NCBI GenBank assembly: GCA_000434995.1 | Contig: FR895326.1 | Location: forward strand, 32,041-73,419 | Reading direction: 5' to 3' | DNA: 41,379 nucleotides | From: Firmicutes bacterium CAG:341 | Lineage (GTDB): Bacteria > Bacillota > Clostridia > Oscillospirales > Acutalibacteraceae | Shown: piece by piece, positions 8,019 to 16,792 of the stretch | Layout: every line of letters starts with the position of its first letter | Numbering within the stretch: the stretch's first letter is position 1 | Translations under genes and position numbers: made by a program | The notes under the pieces: generated by a model | Told to the model about the DNA's origin: nothing | What the model saw: the letters and a program-made list of their open reading frames with translations, nothing else | The model's database searches: none

Positions 8019-9122
8019 ATGAAAAAATTAGTCATCATCGGTGCAAATGATTTTCAAAATCAGTTAATACTAAAAGCAAAGAGTTTAGGTTATGAAACCC
8101 ATGTTTTTGCTTGGGAAGAAGGAGCAGTTGGAAAAAGTACAGCTGATTACTTTTATCCTATCAGTATTGTGGAGAAAGAAGAAATATTGGATAAATGCAA
8201 GCAGATTAAACCTGACGGCGTTTGCTCAATAGCTTCCGATTTAGCTTCAATCACAGTGAACTATGTTGCTGAAAATCTTGGCTTGCCGTGCAACAAGATG
8301 AAATATTCTGCTATTCAGACAAACAAATATAAAATGCGTGAAGCATTTATGGCGGCAGGACTGCCTTGCCCCAAATTTGTTTTGGCAGATGAAAACTTTG
8401 ATGAATCGCAGGTTAAAGATTTCAAATTTCCTATAATTGTTAAACCTACTGACAGGTCGGGCAGTAGAAACATTATGAAGCTTGAGAGTACTGACGGTTT
8501 ACTTAAAGCAATAAAAGAGGCCTGTGAGACATCATTTGAAAAAAAGGCTATTGTTGAAGAATACCTTGAGGGAAACGAATACAGTATGGAAACTATTTCA
8601 TCAAACGGTGTTCATCATTTCCTTGCAACAACAAAAAAATATACAACCGGTGCTCCTCATTTTATTGAAACGGCTCATAAGCAACCGAGCGACCTTTCGC
8701 CTGAGATTGAAAAAAAGGCTATTGATGTTATTATGAAAGCACTTGATGCTCTTCATATTGAAAACAGCGCAGGTCACAGTGAATTTAAGGTCGATTCAAA
8801 CGGAAATATCCATATAATTGAAATCGGCGCAAGAATGGGCGGAGACTGTATAGGTTCTGATTTGGTCTATCTTTCAACAGGTAATGATTTTATAAAAATG
8901 GTTATTGATGTTGCGTGTGCAAACGAATTGGAATTTGCTGAAAATCCGACTCATAAGGAAGTTCAAATTCACTTTATGTTTACTCAAGAGGATTTGGACA
9001 AGCTTGAAGAGATTAAAAAGAATAATCCTGAATGTTTGTATCGTGTGAGCGATATAGAATATGAAAATATCGGCAATGTTAAAGACAGCGGCACAAGATT
9101 AGGATACTATATTACAGTTTAA
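8019..9122 (+). CDS. ATP-grasp carboxylate-amine ligase
   Basis: This 367-residue protein has the ATP-grasp layout: an N-terminal Rossmann-like domain (KKLVIIGANDFQNQL), the ATP-binding segment FPIIVKPTDRSGSRN with K142, the EEYLEGNEYSME strand, and the C-terminal metal-binding EIGARMGGDC. Such enzymes activate a carboxylate as an acyl-phosphate and join it to an amine. An ATG at 8007 overlaps the ribosome binding site (ATGAGGA), so 8019 is preferred. In this operon the acceptor may be the amine of a dTDP-4-amino-sugar made by the aminotransferase at 11870. That link is inference; the substrate cannot be read from sequence. Confidence 0.85.
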   Translation: MKKLVIIGANDFQNQLILKAKSLGYETHVFAWEEGAVGKSTADYFYPISIVEKEEILDKCKQIKPDGVCSIASDLASITVNYVAENLGLPCNKMKYSAIQTNKYKMREAFMAAGLPCPKFVLADENFDESQVKDFKFPIIVKPTDRSGSRNIMKLESTDGLLKAIKEACETSFEKKAIVEEYLEGNEYSMETISSNGVHHFLATTKKYTTGAPHFIETAHKQPSDLSPEIEKKAIDVIMKALDALHIENSAGHSEFKVDSNGNIHIIEIGARMGGDCIGSDLVYLSTGNDFIKMVIDVACANELEFAENPTHKEVQIHFMFTQEDLDKLEEIKKNNPECLYRVSDIEYENIGNVKDSGTRLGYYITV

Positions 9123-9137
9123 CTAAGGAGCTAAAAA

Positions 9138-10091
9138 ATGGATTTATCAATAATTATTCCTTGCTATTGTTCAGGCGATAACATAAAAAAAGTAGTAAAC
9201 GATATTGATGCAACAATGGAAAAAACGGATATGACCTATGAAATTATTATGGTCAATGACGGATCGCCGGACAATACATTTGAAATAATCGAAGAGATTG
9301 CAAAGAAAAGAGAAAACACATACGCTGTTGACCTTGCAAGAAACAGCGGACAGCATGCGGCTATAATGGCGGGCTTTAATTATGCCAAGGGCGAAGTGAT
9401 TGCAACCTGTGAGGATGACGGTCAAACAGAAGTGAGCATAATTCCGCAGCTTATAGAAAAGCTTAATGAGGGCTACGATGTAGCAGCTCCTCGCTATGTT
9501 GACCGTGGCAAGCGTTCTTTGTATCGTGAATTCGGCACAAAGTGTGCAACCGCTATGGCTAATTGGATGATTCCGCGCCCTAAGGGAGTGCTTGTACCTA
9601 TTTTTTTCGCAGCAAAGAAGTTTGTTGTAAAAGAAATTATAAAGTATAATCAGCCGTATCCGTATATTGAAGGTCTTGTGTTAAGAAGCACATTCAATAT
9701 TGCGTTGATTGATTCCAAGCAAAATGAAAGGCTTGAGGGTAAGAGCGGCTATACATTCAAAAAAATGTTGAACCTTTGGTTAAACGGTTTTACTTCCTTT
9801 TCAATCAAGCCACTCAGAGTTTCAATTGTATTCGGTTTGATTGCTGCATTTATCGGCGTGGTTGTCGGTATTTATGTTGTAATTCATAAGCTTGTTCATC
9901 CGGAAGTTTTGGTTGGTTGGAGTTCAACTATTGCAGTTATAATGTTTATGTTTGGCATTGCTTTTGTAATACTCGGAATGATAGGCGAATATGTCGGAAG
10001 AATTTATTTGTGTATCAATAAGACACCGCAGTTTGTTGTAAGGCAGGTATCTTGTAAGAACGGAAGAAAACCTGATGAAGTTGAAAAATAA
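9138..10091 (+). CDS. GtrB/DPM-like polyprenyl-phosphate glycosyltransferase
   Basis: This 317-residue GT2 enzyme has a GT-A domain (DLSIIIPCYCSGDN at the start, MVNDGSPDN near residue 41, the metal-binding region CEDDGQTE near 92-98). Two C-terminal membrane segments follow (about 230-252 and 265-292). That arrangement is typical of enzymes transferring a sugar from a nucleotide donor to undecaprenyl phosphate at the cytoplasmic face. AAGGAG precedes the ATG, 15 nt after the ATP-grasp gene. A GtrA-like protein is encoded at the operon's end. Confidence 0.88.
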   Translation: MDLSIIIPCYCSGDNIKKVVNDIDATMEKTDMTYEIIMVNDGSPDNTFEIIEEIAKKRENTYAVDLARNSGQHAAIMAGFNYAKGEVIATCEDDGQTEVSIIPQLIEKLNEGYDVAAPRYVDRGKRSLYREFGTKCATAMANWMIPRPKGVLVPIFFAAKKFVVKEIIKYNQPYPYIEGLVLRSTFNIALIDSKQNERLEGKSGYTFKKMLNLWLNGFTSFSIKPLRVSIVFGLIAAFIGVVVGIYVVIHKLVHPEVLVGWSSTIAVIMFMFGIAFVILGMIGEYVGRIYLCINKTPQFVVRQVSCKNGRKPDEVEK

Positions 10092-10115
10092 TCATCTTAA
10101 TATTGGGAGAAAATT

Positions 10116-10571
10116 ATGAGCGAAGAAATTAAGATTATTGAATTAAAAGAGCTTGATAATGCACTTGATTTACTTATGGACTTTAATCGTGAAATCAAGA
10201 TTTATAAAACCGAAGAAGAAATGAAGCAAACGAGTGAAAAATTTTTGAAGCTTGGCAATCCTATCGGCATTGTTCAAGAAGGAAAATTGATTGCTTATTT
10301 TAATCTTTACTGCAACAATTATGAAACGCTTGAAGCTTATTTCGGCAATCTTTATGTTTTAAAAGAGTACAGAAAACAGGGCTTGGCTAAAAAGCTTGTT
10401 TACTATTCTTTTGATTTTGCAAAGGAAAAGGGATTTAAAAAGGTTATGCTCAATGTTGCCAAGGATAATGTTCCTGCAATTAAGCTTTATGAAGGTTGCG
10501 GTTTTGAATATACCGGCGAAAGCAAAATAATGGGTGACGAAGACACGCATATAATGTGCAAAATTATTTAA
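10116..10571 (+). CDS. GNAT-family N-acetyltransferase
   Basis: This 151-residue protein has a GNAT core. Strand beta-4 is GNLYVLKEYRKQGLAKKLV, holding the acetyl-CoA pyrophosphate-binding R/Q-x-x-G-x-A pattern, and it is followed by VAKDNVPAIKLYEGCGFEYTGES, the usual C-terminal motif. Its location between two ATP-grasp genes and beside a sugar aminotransferase suggests acetylation of a 4-amino sugar (a WecD-like role) or of an amino-acyl substituent. The sequence does not identify the acceptor. Confidence 0.85.
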   Translation: MSEEIKIIELKELDNALDLLMDFNREIKIYKTEEEMKQTSEKFLKLGNPIGIVQEGKLIAYFNLYCNNYETLEAYFGNLYVLKEYRKQGLAKKLVYYSFDFAKEKGFKKVMLNVAKDNVPAIKLYEGCGFEYTGESKIMGDEDTHIMCKII

Positions 10572-10607
10572 TGATGTTTTGATTAACATATAAATAAGGA
10601 GAAAGAT

Positions 10608-11822
10608 ATGGAAAGAAAAAAGTTATTGATATTAGGGGGAAGCTTTTATTTACTTCCTTTGATTGAAAAAGCGCACGAACTTGGCGTTTATGTTATTACT
10701 GCCGATTATCTTCCTGACAATGCAGCTCATAAATATGCCGATGAATATCACAATGTCAGCGTTATTGACAAAGAGGCTGTTTTAAATCTTGCAAAGGAAT
10801 TAAAAATTGACGGCGTTACTGCTTTTGTAAATGATATTGCAGCTACAACGGCGGCTTATGTGGCAGAAAAGCTCGGCTTGAATTTCCAATGCCCGTATGA
10901 ATCGGCAGTTATTTTGCAGGATAAGGGCAAATTCAGAAAATTTCTTTCCGATAATGGGTTCAATTCTCCTCATTCAAAAAGATATGACGATGTTAATGCA
11001 CCGATGAATGACATTGATTACTTTGATTGGCCTGTAATTGTTAAGCCTACCGATTCCTGCGGCAGTCGCGGAGTAACAAAGGTTGAAAAGCCCGAGGATT
11101 TGCCGAGTGCCATTAAAGAAGCAGTTGACAATTGCAGAAACGGAGCTTTTATTATCGAAGATTTCATTTCGTTTAAAGGTTGCCATTCGAGTGCGGATTC
11201 GTTTACAATCGACGGTAAGCTGGTGTTTAATGTTTATTCAGACCAATTGTTTGATGTTAATTCTGAAAATCCATATGCACCGACACAGATTATTTGGCCG
11301 TCTACAATGGAAAAGAAATATCAAGACGAATTGACAAGTGAACTTCAAAGATTGATGACTCTTCTTCATATGAAGCACGGTATTTATAATATCGAAACTT
11401 GTGTAGGATCAAACGGAAAACCTTATATAATGGAGGTTTCTCCTCGCGGTGGCGGTTGCAGAATAGCTCAAATTCAAAAGATGGCATATGGAATTGATTT
11501 GATTGAAAATGAAATTCGACAGGCTGTTGATATGCCGATTAACCAGATTGATAAGGTTGAGTGTGACGGTGTTTGGTGTGAGATTGTTCTTCACGCAAAC
11601 GAAGGCCAATACGGAACTTTCGTGAGATATGAAATTGATGAAAAAATCAAAAACAAATATGTTAAAATGATTGATTTTCAAAAAAAGCCGGGTGATAAAA
11701 TCGAACCGTTTTCAGGTGCAGGTTTATCTTTTGGCAATATGTTTGTAAGATGTGATGACAGGCAGACGCTCAATAAACTTTTGGCTGATATGCCGAATTG
11801 GTTTAAGATTATTACCGAATAA
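10608..11822 (+). CDS. Second ATP-grasp ligase
   Basis: This 404-residue ATP-grasp protein shares the layout of the one at 8019 but is clearly divergent. It begins ERKKLLILGGSFYLLPL, has WPVIVKPTDSCGSRG with K146, and ends its catalytic core with MEVSPRGGGCR. It also carries a longer C-terminal domain (about residues 320-404). Two ATP-grasp enzymes in one operon suggest two successive amide-forming steps or two different acyl donors on an amino sugar. AAGGAG lies before the ATG. Confidence 0.85.
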   Translation: MERKKLLILGGSFYLLPLIEKAHELGVYVITADYLPDNAAHKYADEYHNVSVIDKEAVLNLAKELKIDGVTAFVNDIAATTAAYVAEKLGLNFQCPYESAVILQDKGKFRKFLSDNGFNSPHSKRYDDVNAPMNDIDYFDWPVIVKPTDSCGSRGVTKVEKPEDLPSAIKEAVDNCRNGAFIIEDFISFKGCHSSADSFTIDGKLVFNVYSDQLFDVNSENPYAPTQIIWPSTMEKKYQDELTSELQRLMTLLHMKHGIYNIETCVGSNGKPYIMEVSPRGGGCRIAQIQKMAYGIDLIENEIRQAVDMPINQIDKVECDGVWCEIVLHANEGQYGTFVRYEIDEKIKNKYVKMIDFQKKPGDKIEPFSGAGLSFGNMFVRCDDRQTLNKLLADMPNWFKIITE

Positions 11823-11869
11823 TTTTGAGACAATGAATGCCAAATCACAATGATTGAGAGGTTTGAAAA

Positions 11870-13003
11870 ATGATTTTATTTAATGAGCCGCCGTATTTAG
11901 GCAAGGAAGACAGTTATATTGTTGATGCGATTAAGAACGAAAAACACATCAGCGGCAGCGGCAAATATTCTAAGCTTTGCCACGAATTTTTGCAAAATCT
12001 TACGGGAAGTCCTAAAGTTCTTCTTACAACTTCGGGAACCGACGCACTTGAAATGGCTGCAATTCTTTGCGACATTAAAGAGGGGGATGAAGTAATCGTT
12101 CCTTCTTATACCTTCGTTTCATCTGCTATGGCGTTTGTTATGCGCGGTGCAAAGATTGTATTTGTCGATGTAAGACCGGATACAATGAATATTGATGAAA
12201 CAAAAATCGAAGCTGCAATTACGGATAAAACAAAGGTAATTGTTCCTGTTCACTATGCCGGCGTAGCTTGTGAAATGGATACTATTATGGAAATTGCAAG
12301 AAAGCACAATTTGCTTGTTGTTGAGGATGCCGCTCAAGGTGTTACTTCAACATATAAGGGCAGACAGCTCGGCTCAATCGGTGATATTGGCTGCTACTCT
12401 TTCCACGAAACAAAGAATTACAGTATGGGCGAGGGCGGCGCAGTTCTCGTTAACAATCCTAAATTTATTGACAGAGCTGATATAATCAGAGATAAGGGAA
12501 CAAACCGTTCACAATTTATTTTAGGTAATGTTGATAAATATACTTGGGTTGATATTGGATCTTCTTTCCTTCCGAGTGATATGAATGCCGCTTACCTTTA
12601 TGCTCAGCTTGAGGATTATAAAACAATTTATGATAAGCGTATGCACATTTGGAATACATACAATGAAGCATTCAAGCCTCTTGAAGAAGCAGGAAAGCTT
12701 GAACTTGCCCGAATTCCTAAAGAATGTGTTCATAATGCTCATATGTATTATATTAAGCTTGATGATTATGAGCAAAGAAGCAAGATGATGAAGCATCTTA
12801 AAGAAAATGGCATTGCTTCTGTTTTCCACTATATTCCGCTTCACTCTTCTCCGGCAGGTGAAAAGTACGGCGTGTTTAGCGGTAAAGACGAGTATACAAC
12901 TAAAGACAGCGAAAGATTACTTAGATTACCGCTTCACTTTAATATGACAGATGATGACATCCAAACAGTAATTCAAGGAGTAATTAGTTTTTATGAAAAA
13001 TAA
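11870..13003 (+). CDS. wecE: dTDP-4-keto-6-deoxyglucose 4-aminotransferase, WecE/RffA type
   Basis: This 377-residue DegT/DnrJ/EryC1/StrS aminotransferase uses PLP bound to K182 in CYSFHETKNYSMGEGG. FHETKNY is the motif seen in WecE/RffA, which makes dTDP-4-amino-4,6-dideoxygalactose (Fuc4N) from dTDP-4-keto-6-deoxyglucose. VEDAAQGVTS supplies the PLP-ring aspartate. rfbA and rfbB, which would make the substrate, lie in the same operon. The FHETKNY motif and the gene context support 4-amination; the stereochemistry of the product is inference. The end overlaps the next gene by 11 nt. Confidence 0.87.
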   Translation: MILFNEPPYLGKEDSYIVDAIKNEKHISGSGKYSKLCHEFLQNLTGSPKVLLTTSGTDALEMAAILCDIKEGDEVIVPSYTFVSSAMAFVMRGAKIVFVDVRPDTMNIDETKIEAAITDKTKVIVPVHYAGVACEMDTIMEIARKHNLLVVEDAAQGVTSTYKGRQLGSIGDIGCYSFHETKNYSMGEGGAVLVNNPKFIDRADIIRDKGTNRSQFILGNVDKYTWVDIGSSFLPSDMNAAYLYAQLEDYKTIYDKRMHIWNTYNEAFKPLEEAGKLELARIPKECVHNAHMYYIKLDDYEQRSKMMKHLKENGIASVFHYIPLHSSPAGEKYGVFSGKDEYTTKDSERLLRLPLHFNMTDDDIQTVIQGVISFYEK

Positions 13004-14858
13004 AATCAACAGTTTGTTTGATTATAGAAATTGTGCAACGCTTACATTTATTAACTTTTGGTTTGCAATTTTTGTTGATTCTATATTTGCTTACAAGAAT
13101 TTTAAAATCACTCATCCGGAAACAATCGTTTATCTTATTGTTACTAATGTGAGTTTTGTTGCATTTTTAATCGCAACAATAAAAAAATCAAAAGCAACAA
13201 ATAAAACTAAAAAATCCTTAAGTATTAAAAACATATTTAATAGATATTATCCTTTAATTGTTTTGCTTGGGATTATAATTGTTTTGGCAGGTATAAATTA
13301 TCGTAATGTAGCTGTTTATGACGCTCATTTGTATTACGGTGCTTATGTTAAAGCATTTGAATTATTTGAGCAGAACATAAGAACAGCGATTGGCTCATTT
13401 ATACTTTGGGGTCATGTTTTTGTTGGCACAGCTTTGTTTTTAGCCCCGATTGAAACCTTAATGATGGGCGAAATGTACGGTGTTTATATTGGCAACACAA
13501 TTTTGTTCTGCGTCACATTGGTGATTCTTTATAAGTTATTAGAGGAATATTTTGCAAAGCCTAATAAATTTTTTATTGCATTTATTGCTGGGGCATTTGC
13601 ATTTATGCCTTATTCATTTAACCTTGTAACATACTTTAGCCCTGACTTTTATTTAGAGCTTTATCTTGTTTGGCTTATGTATGCTTACAAAAAGGACAAT
13701 CAGCTTATGGTATCATTTATAGGCTTTTTGCTTTGTTTTACAAAAGATACAGGTGCATTTGTTTATGGCTTCTTTATGCTTTCAACATATGCGTTTGAAT
13801 GCTTTAGCCGTCATAAGCACACGGGCTTCAAATGGTGGAAATTTAAAAATATGCCATTTGGTAAATTCGCTCTTTGGTTAATTCCTGCCGGTTTGTATGG
13901 TATTTGCTTTTTTGAAAAGCCGAAGTACCAGCTTCAGGTATTCAGCGGTGGCGGAATGTTAACATTCGGAATCAATCCTTATGATATAAAGCTTCAAGTT
14001 ATGCAAAGCTTTGTGTTTGGCTTTAGGTGGCTTATTATTGCAATTGCCGTTGTTGCTCTTATAGTATATATAATCAAAAAGAGTACGAAAAAGTACGAGA
14101 GAGTTACAAATATCGAATATGCACCTTTACTATATTCAAACATTGCAACTTCGCTCTTGCTTACATTGATGCTCAGTGTATTTACTTTGAGCCATTGCCC
14201 AAGATATACCAATCCGCTCAATGTTGCTTACGCAATGATTTTGGGTGTATCATTGTCCGTAATATTCTATAATTTAGATGTGTTGAAGAATATTGTGGCA
14301 CTGTTTATGTCAATTATAATGTTGGGTCAAGTTTATTACACAATCGACCCGGCTATTCGTAAGAATTGCACATATATAAATACAGGTTGTCACAAGGTAT
14401 TTAATATCGGCAACCTTAACGGAAATGTGGAGAAGTTCTCCTATGATTTGTTGGGCGATTACTATGTTTATAATAACGAATATTCGCTTTATTCGGATTT
14501 AATGCGAAAAGTATTAAAACATATAAATCCTAAGAAGAATATTAAAATATCTGTTTTCGATTTGTATTATTATGAAATGCATATTGCCGGTGTTCAGTAT
14601 CCTATCAATTGGGATGTAAAGCACAAAAGGCAAACTTATGCCGAAAACGAAAACACAATCAATGTTTCGGCATATTCTGTTGATTTACAAGCAGGTGTTG
14701 ATTCAACACCTAAGAAAGTGTATCTTGTAGTTCCTGCAAGAAGAGATGCAACAGAGGCATTAAAGACATATTCATCCATAGGCTATGAGCTTGTTGATAC
14801 TTATGTTGCTTCAAATCAATATGGTAATGTAATTCTTTATACATTTAATAAATTATAA
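12993..14858 (+). CDS. GT-C-like membrane glycosyltransferase
   Basis: This 621-residue protein has about 11-13 hydrophobic segments, then a soluble C-terminal domain from about residue 480. The first large external loop has the acidic motif VYDAHLYYGAYVKAFE (about residue 110), as in GT-C enzymes using polyprenyl-phosphate sugars, and a second loop has YFSPDFYLELY. It probably transfers a sugar outside the membrane. The start overlaps the aminotransferase gene, with AAGGAG inside that gene. The acceptor could be a lipid-linked glycan or a wall polymer; the exact family is uncertain. Confidence 0.68.
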   Translation: MKNKINSLFDYRNCATLTFINFWFAIFVDSIFAYKNFKITHPETIVYLIVTNVSFVAFLIATIKKSKATNKTKKSLSIKNIFNRYYPLIVLLGIIIVLAGINYRNVAVYDAHLYYGAYVKAFELFEQNIRTAIGSFILWGHVFVGTALFLAPIETLMMGEMYGVYIGNTILFCVTLVILYKLLEEYFAKPNKFFIAFIAGAFAFMPYSFNLVTYFSPDFYLELYLVWLMYAYKKDNQLMVSFIGFLLCFTKDTGAFVYGFFMLSTYAFECFSRHKHTGFKWWKFKNMPFGKFALWLIPAGLYGICFFEKPKYQLQVFSGGGMLTFGINPYDIKLQVMQSFVFGFRWLIIAIAVVALIVYIIKKSTKKYERVTNIEYAPLLYSNIATSLLLTLMLSVFTLSHCPRYTNPLNVAYAMILGVSLSVIFYNLDVLKNIVALFMSIIMLGQVYYTIDPAIRKNCTYINTGCHKVFNIGNLNGNVEKFSYDLLGDYYVYNNEYSLYSDLMRKVLKHINPKKNIKISVFDLYYYEMHIAGVQYPINWDVKHKRQTYAENENTINVSAYSVDLQAGVDSTPKKVYLVVPARRDATEALKTYSSIGYELVDTYVASNQYGNVILYTFNKL

Positions 14859-14874
14859 TAGGGGAGAAACAAAA

Positions 14875-15756
14875 ATGAAAGGTATTATTTTAGCAGGCGG
14901 CAGCGGAACAAGACTTTATCCGCTTACAATGGTTACATCAAAACAGCTTTTGCCGATTTATGATAAGCCAATGATTTATTATCCGTTGAGCACGCTTATG
15001 CTTGCGGGAATAGATGATATACTTATCATTTCAACACCAACTGATTTGCCTAATTTCCAAAGACTTTTGGGCGATGGCAGTCAATACGGAATTAAGCTTT
15101 CATACAAGGTACAGCCGTCACCTGACGGACTTGCTCAGGCTTTTATTCTTGGTGAAGATTTTATAGGTGACGATTGTTGTGCTATGGTGTTAGGCGATAA
15201 TATTTTTTATGGTGCAGGTTTTGCTTCTATCCTTCAGGCAGCAAAGAAAAATGCGGAGGAAAATCACAGAGCAACAGTATTTGGTTACCGTGTTGATGAC
15301 CCTGAAAGATTCGGTATTGTTGAATTTGACAAGCAAGGCAAGGTTCTTTCTGTTGAAGAAAAACCTGAAAAGCCGAAGTCACACTATGCTATTACAGGTT
15401 TATACTTTTATGATAACCGCTGTGTAGAATATGCAAAAGAGCAAAAGCCTTCTGCACGCGGAGAGCTTGAAATAACAGACTTAAACAGAGTTTATCTTGA
15501 AAATGAAGAACTTGATGTTAAGCTTTTGGGCAGGGGCTTTGCTTGGCTTGACACAGGAACAATGGAGAGTCTTATTGATGCGGCTGATTTTGTTAAAACA
15601 ATTCAGTCACAACAGGGAATAAGAATTTCCGCACCTGAAGAAATTGCGTTTAGAACAGGTATGATTGATAGGGACAAACTTATGCAATCTGCTGAAAAGT
15701 ATGGCAAATCAGATTATGGCAAGTATTTAAAACAAGTTGCTTGCGGAGAAATATAG
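14875..15756 (+). CDS. rfbA: Glucose-1-phosphate thymidylyltransferase
   Basis: This 293-residue protein is a full-length RmlA/RfbA. It opens with KGIILAGGSGTRLYPLT, then SKQLLPIYDKPMIYYPLS, and has VLGDNIFYG for the metal site and GRGFAWLDTGT near the C-terminus. It makes dTDP-glucose from glucose-1-phosphate and dTTP. A GGGGAG ribosome binding site lies upstream, and rfbB follows 9 nt later. rfbC and rfbD are not in the window, so the product need not go to rhamnose here. Confidence 0.97.
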   Translation: MKGIILAGGSGTRLYPLTMVTSKQLLPIYDKPMIYYPLSTLMLAGIDDILIISTPTDLPNFQRLLGDGSQYGIKLSYKVQPSPDGLAQAFILGEDFIGDDCCAMVLGDNIFYGAGFASILQAAKKNAEENHRATVFGYRVDDPERFGIVEFDKQGKVLSVEEKPEKPKSHYAITGLYFYDNRCVEYAKEQKPSARGELEITDLNRVYLENEELDVKLLGRGFAWLDTGTMESLIDAADFVKTIQSQQGIRISAPEEIAFRTGMIDRDKLMQSAEKYGKSDYGKYLKQVACGEI

Positions 15757-15765
15757 GAGAAAGTT

Positions 15766-16785
15766 ATGACTATTATCGTTACCGGCGGCGCCGGATTTAT
15801 CGGTTCAAATTTTGTATTTTATCAACTCAAAAATCATCCAGAGGATAGAATAGTTTGTTTTGATAAGCTTACCTATGCAGGTAATCTTGCAACGCTCGCA
15901 CCTGTTATGGATAACCCTAATTTTAGATTTGTTAAGGGTGATATTGCCGACAGAGCAGATGTAGAAAAACTTTTTGAAGAGGAACACCCTGACATTGTGG
16001 TTAACTTTGCTGCGGAGTCACATGTTGACCGTTCAATTGAAGACCCGGGCATCTTCCTTAAAACTAATATTCTTGGTACACAGGTACTTATGGATGCTTG
16101 CAGAAAGTATGGAATTAAACGCTATCATCAGGTTTCAACTGATGAAGTTTATGGCGATTTGCCTCTTGACAGGCCTGATTTATTCTTTACTGAAGATACA
16201 CCTATTCATACTTCTTCACCTTATAGTTCTTCAAAAGCCGGTGCAGATTTGCTTGTTCTTGCATATCACAGAACATTCGGTTTACCGGTAACTATTACCA
16301 GATGTTCAAATAACTATGGACCGTATCACTTCCCTGAAAAGCTCATTCCGCTTATTATCAGCCGTGCGCTTGCAGATGAGAGTTTACCTGTTTACGGCAC
16401 AGGTGAGAATGTGCGTGACTGGCTTTATGTTGAGGACCATTGTGCTGCTATTGACCTTGTTATTCGCAAGGGCAGAGAGGGCGAAGTTTATAATATAGGC
16501 GGTCATAACGAAAGAACAAATCTTGAAGTAGTTAAAACTATTTTAAAACAGCTTGGCAAGCCGGAATCTTTAATTACTTATGTTACAGACAGACCCGGCC
16601 ATGATATGAGATATGCTATTGACCCTACCAAAATTCATAATGAACTCGGTTGGCTTCCTGCCACCAAGTTTGATGACGGAATTAAAAAAACTATTGACTG
16701 GTATCTTAATAATAAAGAATGGTGGGAAAATATTATTTCCGGTGATTATCAGCAATACTATGAAAAAATGTATAACGAAAGATAA
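15766..16785 (+). CDS. rfbB: dTDP-glucose 4,6-dehydratase
   Basis: This 339-residue extended SDR has TGGAGFIGSNF for NAD binding, the catalytic triplet T125-D126-E127 (STDEVYGDL), and Y153-x3-K157 (SPYSSSKAG). It should produce dTDP-4-keto-6-deoxyglucose, the expected substrate of the WecE-type aminotransferase encoded at 11870. It is directly preceded by rfbA with TAGGAG before the ATG. Confidence 0.97.
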   Translation: MTIIVTGGAGFIGSNFVFYQLKNHPEDRIVCFDKLTYAGNLATLAPVMDNPNFRFVKGDIADRADVEKLFEEEHPDIVVNFAAESHVDRSIEDPGIFLKTNILGTQVLMDACRKYGIKRYHQVSTDEVYGDLPLDRPDLFFTEDTPIHTSSPYSSSKAGADLLVLAYHRTFGLPVTITRCSNNYGPYHFPEKLIPLIISRALADESLPVYGTGENVRDWLYVEDHCAAIDLVIRKGREGEVYNIGGHNERTNLEVVKTILKQLGKPESLITYVTDRPGHDMRYAIDPTKIHNELGWLPATKFDDGIKKTIDWYLNNKEWWENIISGDYQQYYEKMYNER

Positions 16786-16792
16786 TTGATTT

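Noticed and set aside
14875..16785. rfbA and rfbB as part of a dTDP-rhamnose operon
   Set aside because: rfbC and rfbD are absent from the window, and a WecE-type aminotransferase in the same operon can use the RfbB product. A rhamnose role through distant genes remains possible but is not supported here.
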